From IMG/VR virus record IMGVR_UViG_3300042988_001645, positions 1 to 48,975 of that record: 48,975 nt of DNA, one strand, 5' to 3'. Of the stretch, positions 41,067 through 48,975 are shown one piece after another. Each line of letters opens with the position of its first letter. Positions within the stretch are counted from its first letter, which is position 1. Position numbers and translations under genes: made by a program. Under the pieces are notes generated by a model that had not been told where the DNA came from, did no database searches, and saw nothing but the letters and a program-made list of their open reading frames with translations. This DNA comes from a virus.

Positions 41067-41947
41067 CAGTCCACCACCCTCTCCTTCAAGAGCTTCTTGA
41101 TGGTGTTCTTGGCCTTCGAGACCTTCGAGACCTCCCACTTCAGTTTCTTGGCGATGTCGCCAGACTTCGTCATCGGCATTCCCCCGTCACGGGGGTAGAT
41201 GAGCTCGTGGACCTTCTGCTCATGCGGCTTCAGGTCGTGGTAGATGATGTGCGCTACCTGCTCGTACGGATCGAGACGGCGGTTCCCAGCGCCTTCGACC
41301 TCTTCTCCGCCGCCGCTGATCTCGTAGTCGCGGCGCATCTCCTTGTGGACTTTCAAGACGGACTTCTCCGGTAGTCCGGAGTGCTGGGCGATCTGCTTCA
41401 AGGTCGGCTCGTACCCGAGCTTGTCCGTCAGCTCCGCCTTCGCCGTCTCGAACTTGTTGAAGATCTGGCTCATCGGCTCGGTGACGCGGGCCGTGTTCTG
41501 GAGCTTCACGGCTTCCCGCTTCAAGCTCTTCAAGCCCCAGTTCAGCCAAGTGGACGGGCTCGCTCCGTTCGGATTCGACGGTGCGTACCGAGTGAAGGCC
41601 TTGTGGGCGAGCTCGTAGGCCTTCCCCTCCAACTGAACCCGGTTCACCTGGGCGCCGCGGAACTTGTTGAGGTTCTTGTTCACGACGCCACTCATGGCGC
41701 CCATGAGGTCATCAAACCTCTCCCCCTTCTCGTGCTTGGGGGCATCCTTCCAGGCCTTCCACAGCGTCAGGTCCTTGTTGACCTTCGGAGACGCTACCCC
41801 CTTGTACGAAGCGACAGGGGCAACCGGCTTGAGCGGCTCGACCTTGATGGGCTTGTAGGATGGAGCTTTGGGCGTGGCTCGCGCCTGGGCAGACAGTTTC
41901 GCGAGGACCCAATCAAGGGCCTCGACCTTGTCCCCCTGGGCGCTCAC
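41066..41947 (-). CDS. Sigma-70-like RNA polymerase sigma factor (GTG start)
   Basis: A 293-residue protein with sigma-like architecture. After a Pro/Lys N-terminal tail (about 1-60), region 2-like helices run through AHKAFTRYAPSNPNGASPST and WLNWGLKSLKREAVKL. Region 3-like sequence contains ELTDKLGYEPTLKQIAQHSG, which matches the 'lgrePt..eiA..lgi' pattern. A C-terminal helix-turn-helix (SGDIAKKLKWEVSKVSKAKN) corresponds to region 4. It would recruit RNA polymerase to phage (probably late) promoters. It lies inside the virion operon, between small membrane-protein genes and a virion-like protein, an unusual place for a transcription factor. Confidence 0.7.
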   Translation of the reverse strand: MSAQGDKVEALDWVLAKLSAQARATPKAPSYKPIKVEPLKPVAPVASYKGVASPKVNKDLTLWKAWKDAPKHEKGERFDDLMGAMSGVVNKNLNKFRGAQVNRVQLEGKAYELAHKAFTRYAPSNPNGASPSTWLNWGLKSLKREAVKLQNTARVTEPMSQIFNKFETAKAELTDKLGYEPTLKQIAQHSGLPEKSVLKVHKEMRRDYEISGGGEEVEGAGNRRLDPYEQVAHIIYHDLKPHEQKVHELIYPRDGGMPMTKSGDIAKKLKWEVSKVSKAKNTIKKLLKERVVD

Positions 41948-41950
41948 GTC

Positions 41951-42739
41951 TTACGCCGCGCCGCCTGAGAGCATCGCCCGAGAAGGCGTGGTGCCCCGCG
42001 TGGAGGAGTTGCCGGCCGAGACGACGCGCTGACCGAGACTGGGGGTCGGGCGAGTGCCGATGCCGGGGGCTGCGGACGCCTTCAGGAGTTCCGGATACCG
42101 GCGCTGGGCGTCGGACTGGCGAGCCTGAGCGAGCTTGTCGAAGAAGGCGTCGACGTTGGCGGTCGGAGACGAGTACTTGATCTTGTCGCCGGCCTTCTGG
42201 AGCAGAGAGCCAGCCTTCCCCACCGTGTTGCCGAGGAGCTTCTGCCCGCCGTGGGCGACGGCCTTCGCCTTGCGGGCGGAGAAGCCGACAGGATCGTCGA
42301 TGAACCGGTGGGCGGTGCTCTTCGCCTGGTTCACCGCGCTCCGACCCATCGACTGAAGCTCCCGGACCGGACCGTTCTTCACGCTGTTGGCGATGTCGGC
42401 AGGCGAGCTCTTCACGGCCTTGTTCACCATGGACTTGCCGGCGTACATCCCCTTCTTGAGGGTGTCCTGCCAGCTGGCGTCCTTTTCGAAGTGGCTGGCC
42501 AGGTTGTGGAAGCTCCGGGCCTCGGCGGTCTTGGCGAGAAGAGGGGACATCGTCTCGGCACCATCCGCCTGGACGAAGAGCCCTTCGATCTTCCGCTGCT
42601 CCTTGGCCCGCGCGCCGGCGGCTGCCGAGAAGAGCTGCTCCGCGTCGGCACGAGTGCGCGCCCTGGTGAGTACCGTCACCCGTGCGCGGGTGAGTTCCTC
42701 GGCGCCCAGGTTGGCGACGCCGGATAGCTTGAGCTTCAT
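41951..42739 (-). CDS. Hypothetical protein, Ala/Lys-rich
   Basis: A 262-residue protein, helical and rich in Ala, Lys and Ser (ARVTVLTRARTRADAEQLFS; GRSAVNQAKSTAHRFIDDPV; FDKLAQARQSDAQRRYPELL). The C-terminus is low-complexity (SSTRGTTPSRAMLSGGAA). It overlaps the upstream gene (ATGA) and ends 3 bases before the sigma-like GTG. No family is recognised; composition suits a virion-internal or DNA-associated protein. Confidence 0.6.
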   Translation of the reverse strand: MKLKLSGVANLGAEELTRARVTVLTRARTRADAEQLFSAAAGARAKEQRKIEGLFVQADGAETMSPLLAKTAEARSFHNLASHFEKDASWQDTLKKGMYAGKSMVNKAVKSSPADIANSVKNGPVRELQSMGRSAVNQAKSTAHRFIDDPVGFSARKAKAVAHGGQKLLGNTVGKAGSLLQKAGDKIKYSSPTANVDAFFDKLAQARQSDAQRRYPELLKASAAPGIGTRPTPSLGQRVVSAGNSSTRGTTPSRAMLSGGAA

Positions 42740-43473
42740 GAATGTCCCCCTTCAGAGTGGTGCTTGTCTCTGTGTGCCTTGCGGATGCGCTTGCGAGCGT
42801 ATTCGCCGAGGCCCAGCGCTGCGCCGCTGGACATGACGATGAACTTGGTCTTGGGGTCGGCGCCCGGAACCGGGATGAGCACCTTCTTCTTGAAGAGGCG
42901 CCCTACGGTCTGCGTCGTGGGCTTCGAGAAGGCCTGTCGGCCGGTGTCCGCCCAGTCGTGCATGAACTTCGCCGCGCCGGCGCCGCCGATGACGTGGGTG
43001 GCAAAGCTCTTCGCCTGCGCCGCGGGGGCGGCTTCCGTCTTCCCCTTGCGAAGCATCTCGTCCGGACCTGGTTCCATCCGATCGGGGCGGATCCGGGAGG
43101 AGGTCTTCTCTACCCCCTGTTGGGGCCGCTCCTGCCCGTGCACCCTACCAAGGAGGTATGCCTTCTCCGTGTCCTTGGCGCGGCCCTTCTTCGTGGCGTA
43201 GTGGTGTCCGACCGCACCGGCGCCGGCTCCGACTGCGAGACCACCCGCGGCAGTCCAGAGATGGGACTTGAAGGACGCCTCTTTCTCGACCTCGTCAGGA
43301 AAGTCCGACCGGACCTTCTGTAGAATGGCCTGCGCCTTTTCGTAGGCGGCGCTCGGCATGGGTTCGGGCTTCGGGTAGTTGAGGAGCGTCTCGGAGGAGA
43401 TGCCGGCGAGACTCATCTCGGCGATCTTGTAGAGCTCGTCCTCGAAGGCCGTCCTGACGATCGCCCAGTCCAT
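42736..43473 (-). CDS. Hypothetical protein with N-terminal AFxDELxKIA motif and Gly-rich hydrophobic segment
   Basis: A 245-residue protein. It starts MDWAIVRTAFEDELYKIAEM, sharing AF-x-DEL-x-KIA with the adjacent 100-residue protein. A Gly/Ala-rich hydrophobic stretch (about 71-92; LWTAAGGLAVGAGAGAVGHH) could insert in or associate with membranes. A second, weaker one lies near 160 (HVIGGAGAAKF), and the C-terminus is very basic (ARKRIRKAHRDKHH). Function is unknown; it may be an ejected or membrane-interacting virion protein. Confidence 0.65.
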   Translation of the reverse strand: MDWAIVRTAFEDELYKIAEMSLAGISSETLLNYPKPEPMPSAAYEKAQAILQKVRSDFPDEVEKEASFKSHLWTAAGGLAVGAGAGAVGHHYATKKGRAKDTEKAYLLGRVHGQERPQQGVEKTSSRIRPDRMEPGPDEMLRKGKTEAAPAAQAKSFATHVIGGAGAAKFMHDWADTGRQAFSKPTTQTVGRLFKKKVLIPVPGADPKTKFIVMSSGAALGLGEYARKRIRKAHRDKHHSEGGHS

Positions 43474-43476
43474 TTC

Positions 43477-43779
43477 CTAGCCTTCCTGCTGCTTCCGAAG
43501 CATCCGGCCGGTCTGGTAGTCGTTCACGGCCTTCTTCGCCTTGCGCTCTCCGAGGAGGGCGAGTGCGCCGCCGGCGGCACCGGCGGTGAGGATGTGCTTC
43601 GTGTTGTAGCCGGCGAGCTTCTTGAAGAACTTGGAGAGCCCTGCCTTGGCGCGCCCGGTCCCGATGGATGCCGACGCGAGATTGTGGGGGCTCTTCGGGA
43701 TGGCGCCCGTGCGGGCCATTCCCGTCCCGGCGATCTTCGTCAGCTCGTCGTAGAAGGCTCGAAGGCGCAACGAATCCAT
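43477..43779 (-). CDS. Small protein with N-terminal AFxDELxKIA motif
   Basis: A 100-residue protein beginning MDSLRLRAFYDELTKIAGTG and carrying a Gly/Ala hydrophobic stretch (about 62-76; HILTAGAAGGALALLGE) followed by KAKKA. In motif order (AFxDELxKIA, then a glycine-rich hydrophobic segment, then basic residues) it mirrors its 245-residue neighbour and could be a short paralogue. It is encoded 3 bases upstream of that gene. Function unknown. Confidence 0.65.
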   Translation of the reverse strand: MDSLRLRAFYDELTKIAGTGMARTGAIPKSPHNLASASIGTGRAKAGLSKFFKKLAGYNTKHILTAGAAGGALALLGERKAKKAVNDYQTGRMLRKQQEG

Positions 43780-43838
43780 AAAGTGTGTCCTCGTTCGGCT
43801 GAAGGTACACCAAGCAACCTACTGTGGAAACAGCGGAC

Positions 43839-46607
43839 TTACCCCACGAAGCCCCTGCCGCCGTTCCGGACGAGCGCGTCGATGTAGGCATCCACCTTCT
43901 CTAGTTTCTCTTTGCGTACATCGTAGTCGGCTTTCACCGCCGCCTCTTGCTTGCTGTTCATGTGCTTGAGCTGCATGGTGGGGTTTTCCAAGAGCCCGAC
44001 AAGCGACCCCTTTTGGATGCACTTGGCGTTCACCGACATCGTGTGGAAACCGGATTTACCCTTCTTCACAACCGGCTTCATCCCCTCGAAATCGATCTCC
44101 AGGTCGCTCGAACCGAGAACATCGAGCTTCGAGGCGATGGGGCGGCGGGTGTAGCCCCGGATGAAGGCCTCTACGTCCTTCTTCTCCGAACGCACCCGGC
44201 CGTAGATCAGGCCGAGGGTGTTCACCGCCCTCTCGATGCTGAGGAGCGCCCGCTTCTTCGAGTCCTTCTGGACCTGGGCCTTGATCGCCTTCTCGTCCGC
44301 TTCTGGAGAGACGATGAGCCCTTCTTCCGGAATCCTGGGCGGAGGCTTTTCGATGCCGGCCGTCAAGAGCTGGTCCACGATGGACTCACAGCCGAAGAAC
44401 TTCTTGTAGACCTTGGGCCCAACGTTCTCGTTGTCGTAGGACGTCGACATCCAAGAAGGCTGAACGACGTACTCCACCGGGATCGCGTGGTCGAGTGGGA
44501 CGGGAATCTCGTGGCCCTCGGTGACGTAGATGGCGTTGAAGTAGTTCGTGGTCTCGGAGCCCTTCTTGTCCTGGTGAATTCCGTACGGGGCCTCGACCTC
44601 GATGAACCGAATGGTCCCGCCGTGTAGTCCGACCGAACCGACCGTCTTCGTGCCAGAAGGATTTGGAATCCTCGCAGTTGCTCCTGCCGTCGAGTTGGGG
44701 TTCGAAGTCTCTGCGGTAGCAGTCCCGGCAGGGGCCGGCTGGGTCGTCTCCGCTACGGTGGTCACTGTCGCCGTCTTCGTCTTCTGGGACGGCTTCCCGC
44801 CGTCCATGGACGTAGAGCGGTAGGACATCTCCTTCTTCTGGAGCGTGTGCAGAACGGTGGTCGTCGAGACGCTGACTTCGGTTTTCTGTGGGGTGCAGTC
44901 TCGGAGGAAGTCCTTCCGCTTCTGATCGTTACCGACCCCACTGTTCCCAGTACCCCACGCAAGGCGGTACCGAGTCAGCTGCTCGTAGGATCCGGACTTC
45001 CTCAACCCGTCGAGTGCCTTGCCCACGAACTCATCGTCGATGCCGAGATGGTTCCGACAGTGCGACATCGAAACCTGGGTGGAGCCGCCATCTTGCCCGA
45101 TGTTGTGCTGCACACTCTCGATCATCCCAAGGAACTGAGGCGGCGCGCCCCACTCATCCCCCGGGGCGGTAGATTTCTGCACCGCATCGAGCAGCTTGTC
45201 TTCGTCGAGCCCCTTCGTATCCTCGACCATGAACGGCTTCTGGATGACGAGAGCAGGGAACCCGGCGACGAGGTATGGGATGAACCGGGCGCCTAGATTC
45301 ACCGTCCGCTGCCCGATCCGATACTTGAAGAAGTGGAAGAGCCCGGTCCTGCGCTGCCAGGTCAGAGTTGCATCCTTGAACTGCTTGGCTGCCTCCGGAT
45401 TCACGCCGCGGAACTGGCCGAAGCTGTCCGGCAGCCACTCCAGCTTGGCGATGATGCCGGTGTGGCGCTCGTGGTCCATGAGCACGCGCCACTTGTGGTT
45501 GATGTTGGCCGCCACGTTCTTCGCCATGTCCATGATCCGTGGCTCAAGAACGTAGTGGGAGGTGAGAGCACTCTGTCCGGCCAGATGGTTGTAGTAGCCG
45601 ATCTCGACTCGCGTCACCTCGGTCAGGAAGTTCCGGTCGTAGGCGACCTGTGTGAACTGCTCTGGGAAGATGACGTTGCATGTAGGAGGGGCTGCCATGA
45701 AACAGTCTGGGCGGAAGATCTGGGTCAGGAGCCGGTCGTCCGTAGCCTCCGGCTTTCCCCCTTCGACGAACATGGGAGAGGGATTCGCCACGATCGCGTA
45801 GTAGATGTAGCTGCACAGGAGCTTGAACATGTCTCGCAGGGAGATCTGTCCGTCCTGATTCTGGAGACGACCGAAGAGCCAGTCGAAGAAGATGATGTGA
45901 TTGAGCATCCTCTTCGCCGTGTCGTCTCCGTCTTCCGCCGTCACCTGTGCAAGGAGATGGTTCCGAAGCTCGGCGATGGTGAAGAAGTCATTCACTCCGA
46001 GCGTGACACCACGGACTCCGCCCATCACCTCCATCATGTGGAGGATGCCGCCGGCCAAGCCGCCGACGTTCTTGAACTGCGGGGTCTGCGGCTTGCCGTT
46101 GATCCACTGCCGCAGCTTCTCGGGCTGACTCTGCGTAGGCAGGTTCGCGAAGATGGAGGTGTTGGAGGCGTAGACCGCGCCCTTGTTCCACAGCGCGTTT
46201 CCGCTGGGCCCCCAGTCCATCATCGTGGCCTGGAGCGTGTCCCAATAAGACGAGTGGTCGAGGCACTGGAGGATGACCGCTCGACTCATCGGCGTCTTCA
46301 CGAAGCTGAAGCCGACGATCTCTCCGACGAACATCAGCTTGTACGCCGCGTCGAGCTCCAGCTCCTTAGAGACCAGTTCCTGCCCGCCCTCCACGATCGC
46401 TTCGACGGGCCCTTCGGTATCCTCCAAGAAGAAGAGGTGCACCATCGTCCTGGGCTTGAAGTCGATGCCTTGGTCGAGAGGGACGATCTGTATCGCGGCC
46501 GCAGAAGGAGCCCAGATGCCGGTGGAAACCTGGGCGGAAACGACCGGAACCTCTCGGCCTTCCAAGAACAGGCGTAGATGAAGAGGTTTGGCGAGACCTA
46601 GACCCAA
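43839..46607 (-). CDS. Baseplate hub-like tail protein (922 aa, TTG start)
   Basis: The start is TTG 46607 with AGGAG 7 bases upstream; no ATG or GTG in frame fits better. The N-terminal half has a gpD/gp27-like pattern (VPVVSAQVSTGIWAPSAAAI; LMFVGEIVGFSFVKTPMSRA; VILQCLDHSSYWDTLQATMM). A long helical and beta middle follows, then a Thr/Ala-rich linker (about 610-650, TVTTVAETTQPAPAGTATAE). The C-terminal part (IRFIEVEAPYGIHQDKKG … HIPVPLDHAIPVEYV-like) is beta-rich with a helical end. It likely forms the tail hub below the tube; no cell-wall hydrolase motif is visible. Confidence 0.65.
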   Translation of the reverse strand: MGLGLAKPLHLRLFLEGREVPVVSAQVSTGIWAPSAAAIQIVPLDQGIDFKPRTMVHLFFLEDTEGPVEAIVEGGQELVSKELELDAAYKLMFVGEIVGFSFVKTPMSRAVILQCLDHSSYWDTLQATMMDWGPSGNALWNKGAVYASNTSIFANLPTQSQPEKLRQWINGKPQTPQFKNVGGLAGGILHMMEVMGGVRGVTLGVNDFFTIAELRNHLLAQVTAEDGDDTAKRMLNHIIFFDWLFGRLQNQDGQISLRDMFKLLCSYIYYAIVANPSPMFVEGGKPEATDDRLLTQIFRPDCFMAAPPTCNVIFPEQFTQVAYDRNFLTEVTRVEIGYYNHLAGQSALTSHYVLEPRIMDMAKNVAANINHKWRVLMDHERHTGIIAKLEWLPDSFGQFRGVNPEAAKQFKDATLTWQRRTGLFHFFKYRIGQRTVNLGARFIPYLVAGFPALVIQKPFMVEDTKGLDEDKLLDAVQKSTAPGDEWGAPPQFLGMIESVQHNIGQDGGSTQVSMSHCRNHLGIDDEFVGKALDGLRKSGSYEQLTRYRLAWGTGNSGVGNDQKRKDFLRDCTPQKTEVSVSTTTVLHTLQKKEMSYRSTSMDGGKPSQKTKTATVTTVAETTQPAPAGTATAETSNPNSTAGATARIPNPSGTKTVGSVGLHGGTIRFIEVEAPYGIHQDKKGSETTNYFNAIYVTEGHEIPVPLDHAIPVEYVVQPSWMSTSYDNENVGPKVYKKFFGCESIVDQLLTAGIEKPPPRIPEEGLIVSPEADEKAIKAQVQKDSKKRALLSIERAVNTLGLIYGRVRSEKKDVEAFIRGYTRRPIASKLDVLGSSDLEIDFEGMKPVVKKGKSGFHTMSVNAKCIQKGSLVGLLENPTMQLKHMNSKQEAAVKADYDVRKEKLEKVDAYIDALVRNGGRGFVG

Positions 46608-46616
46608 GAGCTACTC

Positions 46617-48458
46617 CTAAGGATTGAATCGGAAGACCGTCTGCGTCGTGAGCGGAGAAGACGCGACGGGCTGAAGTGTCTGGAACGCCTGCAACGCTGT
46701 GGCGGGATTCGCCAGAGGATTCGTGAGCAGCTGGTTGGCGTTCGCTGGGAGGATGGTGTTTGGCCCAGTCGAGATCCGCGTCCAACTTGGCGGGATGCGA
46801 GTCTGGACCCCAGTCAGGTCAGACCCACCGACCGGACCCTCCAGTCGTGCGTTCGTCCAGCCCTCGTTGTTCGGCGCTGGCGCGAAGTTCCCGCCAATGG
46901 TGGGTGGGGCCGAACCTGCCCCCTGCTGCCCGCCGGCGGCGATTTGCCCGCCGATGGTGTTCTGCGTCTGCCCGAGTCCGAACTGCGGCGGCCGGTCGAA
47001 ACTCATCCCGGAACGGTCGATCATCCCAGAAGCCACCCCACCAATCGTGGCGATCCGATCCGCCGTTGCGATGCCTCCGAGAACCGCCTGCCCACCTGCG
47101 ACGATGGGCATGATCTTCGCCTCGGCCTGGTCGATGGCCTTGTTCATGGATTCGGATACCTTGGCCCCGATCTTGCCGACCTGGTTCCGCGCCCCTCGAA
47201 TGAGCATCAGCCCGTACGGATTCTGCGCCAGCACTTGCAAGGAGTTCGAGAGGATGTTGTCGGGCGGGACGAGTCCCCAGGATCGGAACTGATCGTAGCC
47301 CTTCTTCATGACCGCGTTCGCCCATCGCGCGTTCGGAAGCTCGGAGAAAGGCTCGGCCAGCTTGTTCCCGAACTCCACGGAAGCGGAGGCGTAGTAGGCA
47401 TTCGCCCCGAACTCATCCTCCACCCTCGACAGCGCCACGAACTCGTCGGTGTTGTCCCCGAAGACCGTGTAAGAGATCGGCGTGTCGATGCTGCCCTTCT
47501 GGGAATCGACGAGCTTGACCGGCTTGTCGTCGAAGACGAGGGAGCCTGCGAAACCCATTGGAACTCGAATCGGGTTCGCGCAGAACATGTCGAGGTAGGC
47601 GGCTGGCATGTTGGCGTAGTTGGCGAGCTCGCGCGCCATGGCTCGCGCCCCACTCACCGCGCTCGTCACGCTTGACATGATGCCGGTGACGAGACCTCCG
47701 AGAAGGCCGATCAGACCGACCTGCCCGCCGACCATCGTCAGCTTCTTCACCGCAGCCGGACGGAAGGGCGAGAGCATTCCGGAGTAGTAGCCCACACGTC
47801 CCTGGTAGGCGACGTCGAGATTCGTGAGGCGTCGGATACCAGTCTGGTCCGCGCTCGGGTCTCCGACGCGAGACAGGAGAACGTAGTCGGTCACGAACAT
47901 CTGGAACTGGAAGGGGACGTGGTTCTTCTCGACGGCCTGCTTCGTCGAGCCCGTGGCCATGATGTAGCCGGAGATCATGGTCTCGTCGTAGGTCAGGTAG
48001 ACCCTGGCACCCGTCTCCACGCACTTCGTGCCGCGCAGGAACTGGTCGTAGTTGTGCCACCACTCGGCTTCCCAGTTGAAGTCGAAGGTGTTGAGGAGCA
48101 CGCCCTGGATGGAGATGACACGGGGCCGCTCACCGTAGAAGAAGATGAAGGACTCGCCGAACGTCTCGACGATCTGCTGCTTCTCGATGCGCTCTTCGGT
48201 GACGGCCTGGATCAAGAAGTTGGAGTAGTTGTCGGAGAACGCCGTCTTGCCGTTCTCCGTCCCTCGGGCTCCGGCATTCGCCATCGGAATGACAGTACCG
48301 TCAGACTTCACGACCCGAAGCGTGGCGTACGAGTCTTCCTTCAGCTGGATGCCGCGAGTCGGGCGGCGGACGTTGTTCATCCGCTCCCCCTTGGGATCCC
48401 AAGCCTCGTCCTTCGTGATGGCGTCGAACTTGTCCGGGATGATCACCACGAAACTCAT
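46617..48458 (-). CDS. Tail/baseplate structural protein (613 aa)
   Basis: Residues 1-220 form a beta-rich domain (FFYGERPRVISIQGVLLNTF, WWHNYDQFLRGTKCVETGAR, FQFQMFVTDYVLLSRVG) reminiscent of tail-tube-proximal adaptors or hub partners. A Gly-rich hydrophobic segment follows (about 240-270; MVGGQVGLIGLLGGLVTGIM). The C-terminal about 170 residues are low-complexity (Gly/Ala/Gln/Asn; GGQIAAGGQQGAGSAPPTIG). It is encoded directly before the hub-like gene. The exact family is not certain. Confidence 0.65.
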   Translation of the reverse strand: MSFVVIIPDKFDAITKDEAWDPKGERMNNVRRPTRGIQLKEDSYATLRVVKSDGTVIPMANAGARGTENGKTAFSDNYSNFLIQAVTEERIEKQQIVETFGESFIFFYGERPRVISIQGVLLNTFDFNWEAEWWHNYDQFLRGTKCVETGARVYLTYDETMISGYIMATGSTKQAVEKNHVPFQFQMFVTDYVLLSRVGDPSADQTGIRRLTNLDVAYQGRVGYYSGMLSPFRPAAVKKLTMVGGQVGLIGLLGGLVTGIMSSVTSAVSGARAMARELANYANMPAAYLDMFCANPIRVPMGFAGSLVFDDKPVKLVDSQKGSIDTPISYTVFGDNTDEFVALSRVEDEFGANAYYASASVEFGNKLAEPFSELPNARWANAVMKKGYDQFRSWGLVPPDNILSNSLQVLAQNPYGLMLIRGARNQVGKIGAKVSESMNKAIDQAEAKIMPIVAGGQAVLGGIATADRIATIGGVASGMIDRSGMSFDRPPQFGLGQTQNTIGGQIAAGGQQGAGSAPPTIGGNFAPAPNNEGWTNARLEGPVGGSDLTGVQTRIPPSWTRISTGPNTILPANANQLLTNPLANPATALQAFQTLQPVASSPLTTQTVFRFNP

Positions 48459-48664
48459 CGCTCGACCCCCAGACGAATCAAGACATCGCGGATGTCACGA
48501 GCAACGCGGTAGTCGGCCTTCACCTCGTTGTTCATGATTTCGGCTGCACGCAGCTTCATCTCGACGACGACCACGTCGTCGATGATGGGATTGTCGACGA
48601 TGAAGACCGTGTAGGGCCTTCCGGCTTCGACGACTCGTGTTGCGAGGTCGGTTCGGAAGTTCAT
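48455..48664 (-). CDS. Small hypothetical protein
   Basis: A 69-residue protein with an alpha/beta pattern (YTVFIVDNPIIDDVVVVEMK) and a helical C-terminus (DYRVARDIRDVLIRLGVER). It overlaps the start of the 613-residue gene (ATGA) and begins 3 bases after the upstream stop. It is coupled within the tail operon; no family is recognised. Confidence 0.65.
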   Translation of the reverse strand: MNFRTDLATRVVEAGRPYTVFIVDNPIIDDVVVVEMKLRAAEIMNNEVKADYRVARDIRDVLIRLGVER

Positions 48665-48667
48665 GTG

Positions 48668-48975
48668 CTACCCCTTGGCCCCGGCGAGAGCTGTCTCACT
48701 GGCGTTCTTGAGCGCCTCGCCCGGCTTGCCGGTAGGGGCCTTGTAAGTCTTATCTCCGGAGGCGATGGCGATCAGAGCGTCCGTCATCGTCTTGAAGAAG
48801 ATCATCTGAGCGTTTTCTTTGTTCTTGGTGGTGGCGTCGTTTGCCCCAGCAGTGAGTCCCTGCGCCGCAGAACGACCGGTAGAAGCCTGTTGCAGGGCAG
48901 ACGCCGCGTCCGCCGAGATTGGCTTGCTGAGAACCTGGTCGGCGGCGCCGTACCCCTCCGCCCGCAGAATGGTGA
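48668..48975 (-). CDS. Hypothetical protein, 5' end outside window
   Basis: A frame open from the right edge to TAG at 48668-48670, about 102 codons. It reads (in order) ILRAEGYGAADQVLSKPIS, then an Ala/Gln/Thr-rich part (DAASALQQASTGRSAAQGLT), a helical stretch (ENAQMIFFKTMTDALIAIAS) and the end ETALAGAKG. There is no start codon here, so the gene begins beyond the window. Composition is that of a tail or virion protein and it precedes the tail genes in the same operon. Confidence 0.6.
   Translation of the reverse strand, partial: TILRAEGYGAADQVLSKPISADAASALQQASTGRSAAQGLTAGANDATTKNKENAQMIFFKTMTDALIAIASGDKTYKAPTGKPGEALKNASETALAGAKG

Overview
The window is an internal segment of a tailed bacteriophage genome. 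Its GC content looks close to 60% by eye. Genes are densely packed, often with ATGA or GTGA stop/start overlaps. It carries a phage replication and recombination set (DnaG-type primase, family A DNA polymerase, UvsX/RecA-like recombinase, dNMP kinase, several nucleases) and a contractile-tail (myovirus) baseplate and fibre block (gp25/W-like protein, baseplate J-like protein, His-rich fibre). A lipoprotein spanin candidate points to a Gram-negative host with GC-rich DNA. I see no terminase, portal, capsid, tRNA or CRISPR array, so the full genome must be clearly larger than this window.

Layout. (1) Bases 1-14466, plus strand: replication, recombination and nucleotide genes, then a run of small, often cysteine-rich proteins of unknown function. 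Intrinsic terminators lie at about 2889-2928 and 14488-14544, and a three-tier hairpin (4957-5014) precedes an HU-like gene. (2) Bases 14543-16298, minus strand: a small Cys protein and a SNF2/DEAH-type helicase. (3) Bases 16395-17712, plus strand: a DUF5131 (Gp37/Gp68) protein and a basic protein, ending at a terminator at 17718-17755. Segments 2 and 3 form a divergent accessory block around a short region with inverted repeats. (4) Bases 17754-48975, minus strand: read in the direction of transcription (right to left) this runs tail/baseplate proteins, a hub-like protein, small membrane proteins, a sigma-factor-like protein, Ig/carboxypeptidase-fold structural proteins, gp25/W-like protein, J-like protein, lectin-fold protein, a 1413-residue baseplate protein, the tail fibre, then holin-like and spanin-like genes. 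One plus-strand zinc-ribbon gene (29955-30260) interrupts this block.

How the parts fit. The left arm supplies DNA synthesis (primase, polymerase, dNMP kinase), strand exchange (RecA/UvsX) and processing (Cas4/RecB-like nuclease and two different Holliday-junction-resolvase-like nucleases). The right arm builds the baseplate and fibres and probably lyses the cell. A region-2/3/4 sigma-like protein inside the virion operon could reprogram host RNA polymerase for late transcription.

The most interesting points are: an in-frame UAG in the last strand of a lectin-like domain of a baseplate-associated protein, followed by 39 well-formed codons that fill an otherwise odd gap (readthrough or a nonsense change); a recurring short beta-module spread across several giant tail proteins; a spanin candidate with both a lipobox and a C-terminal membrane segment; and paired RNA structures around an orphan reading frame near 13.7 kb.
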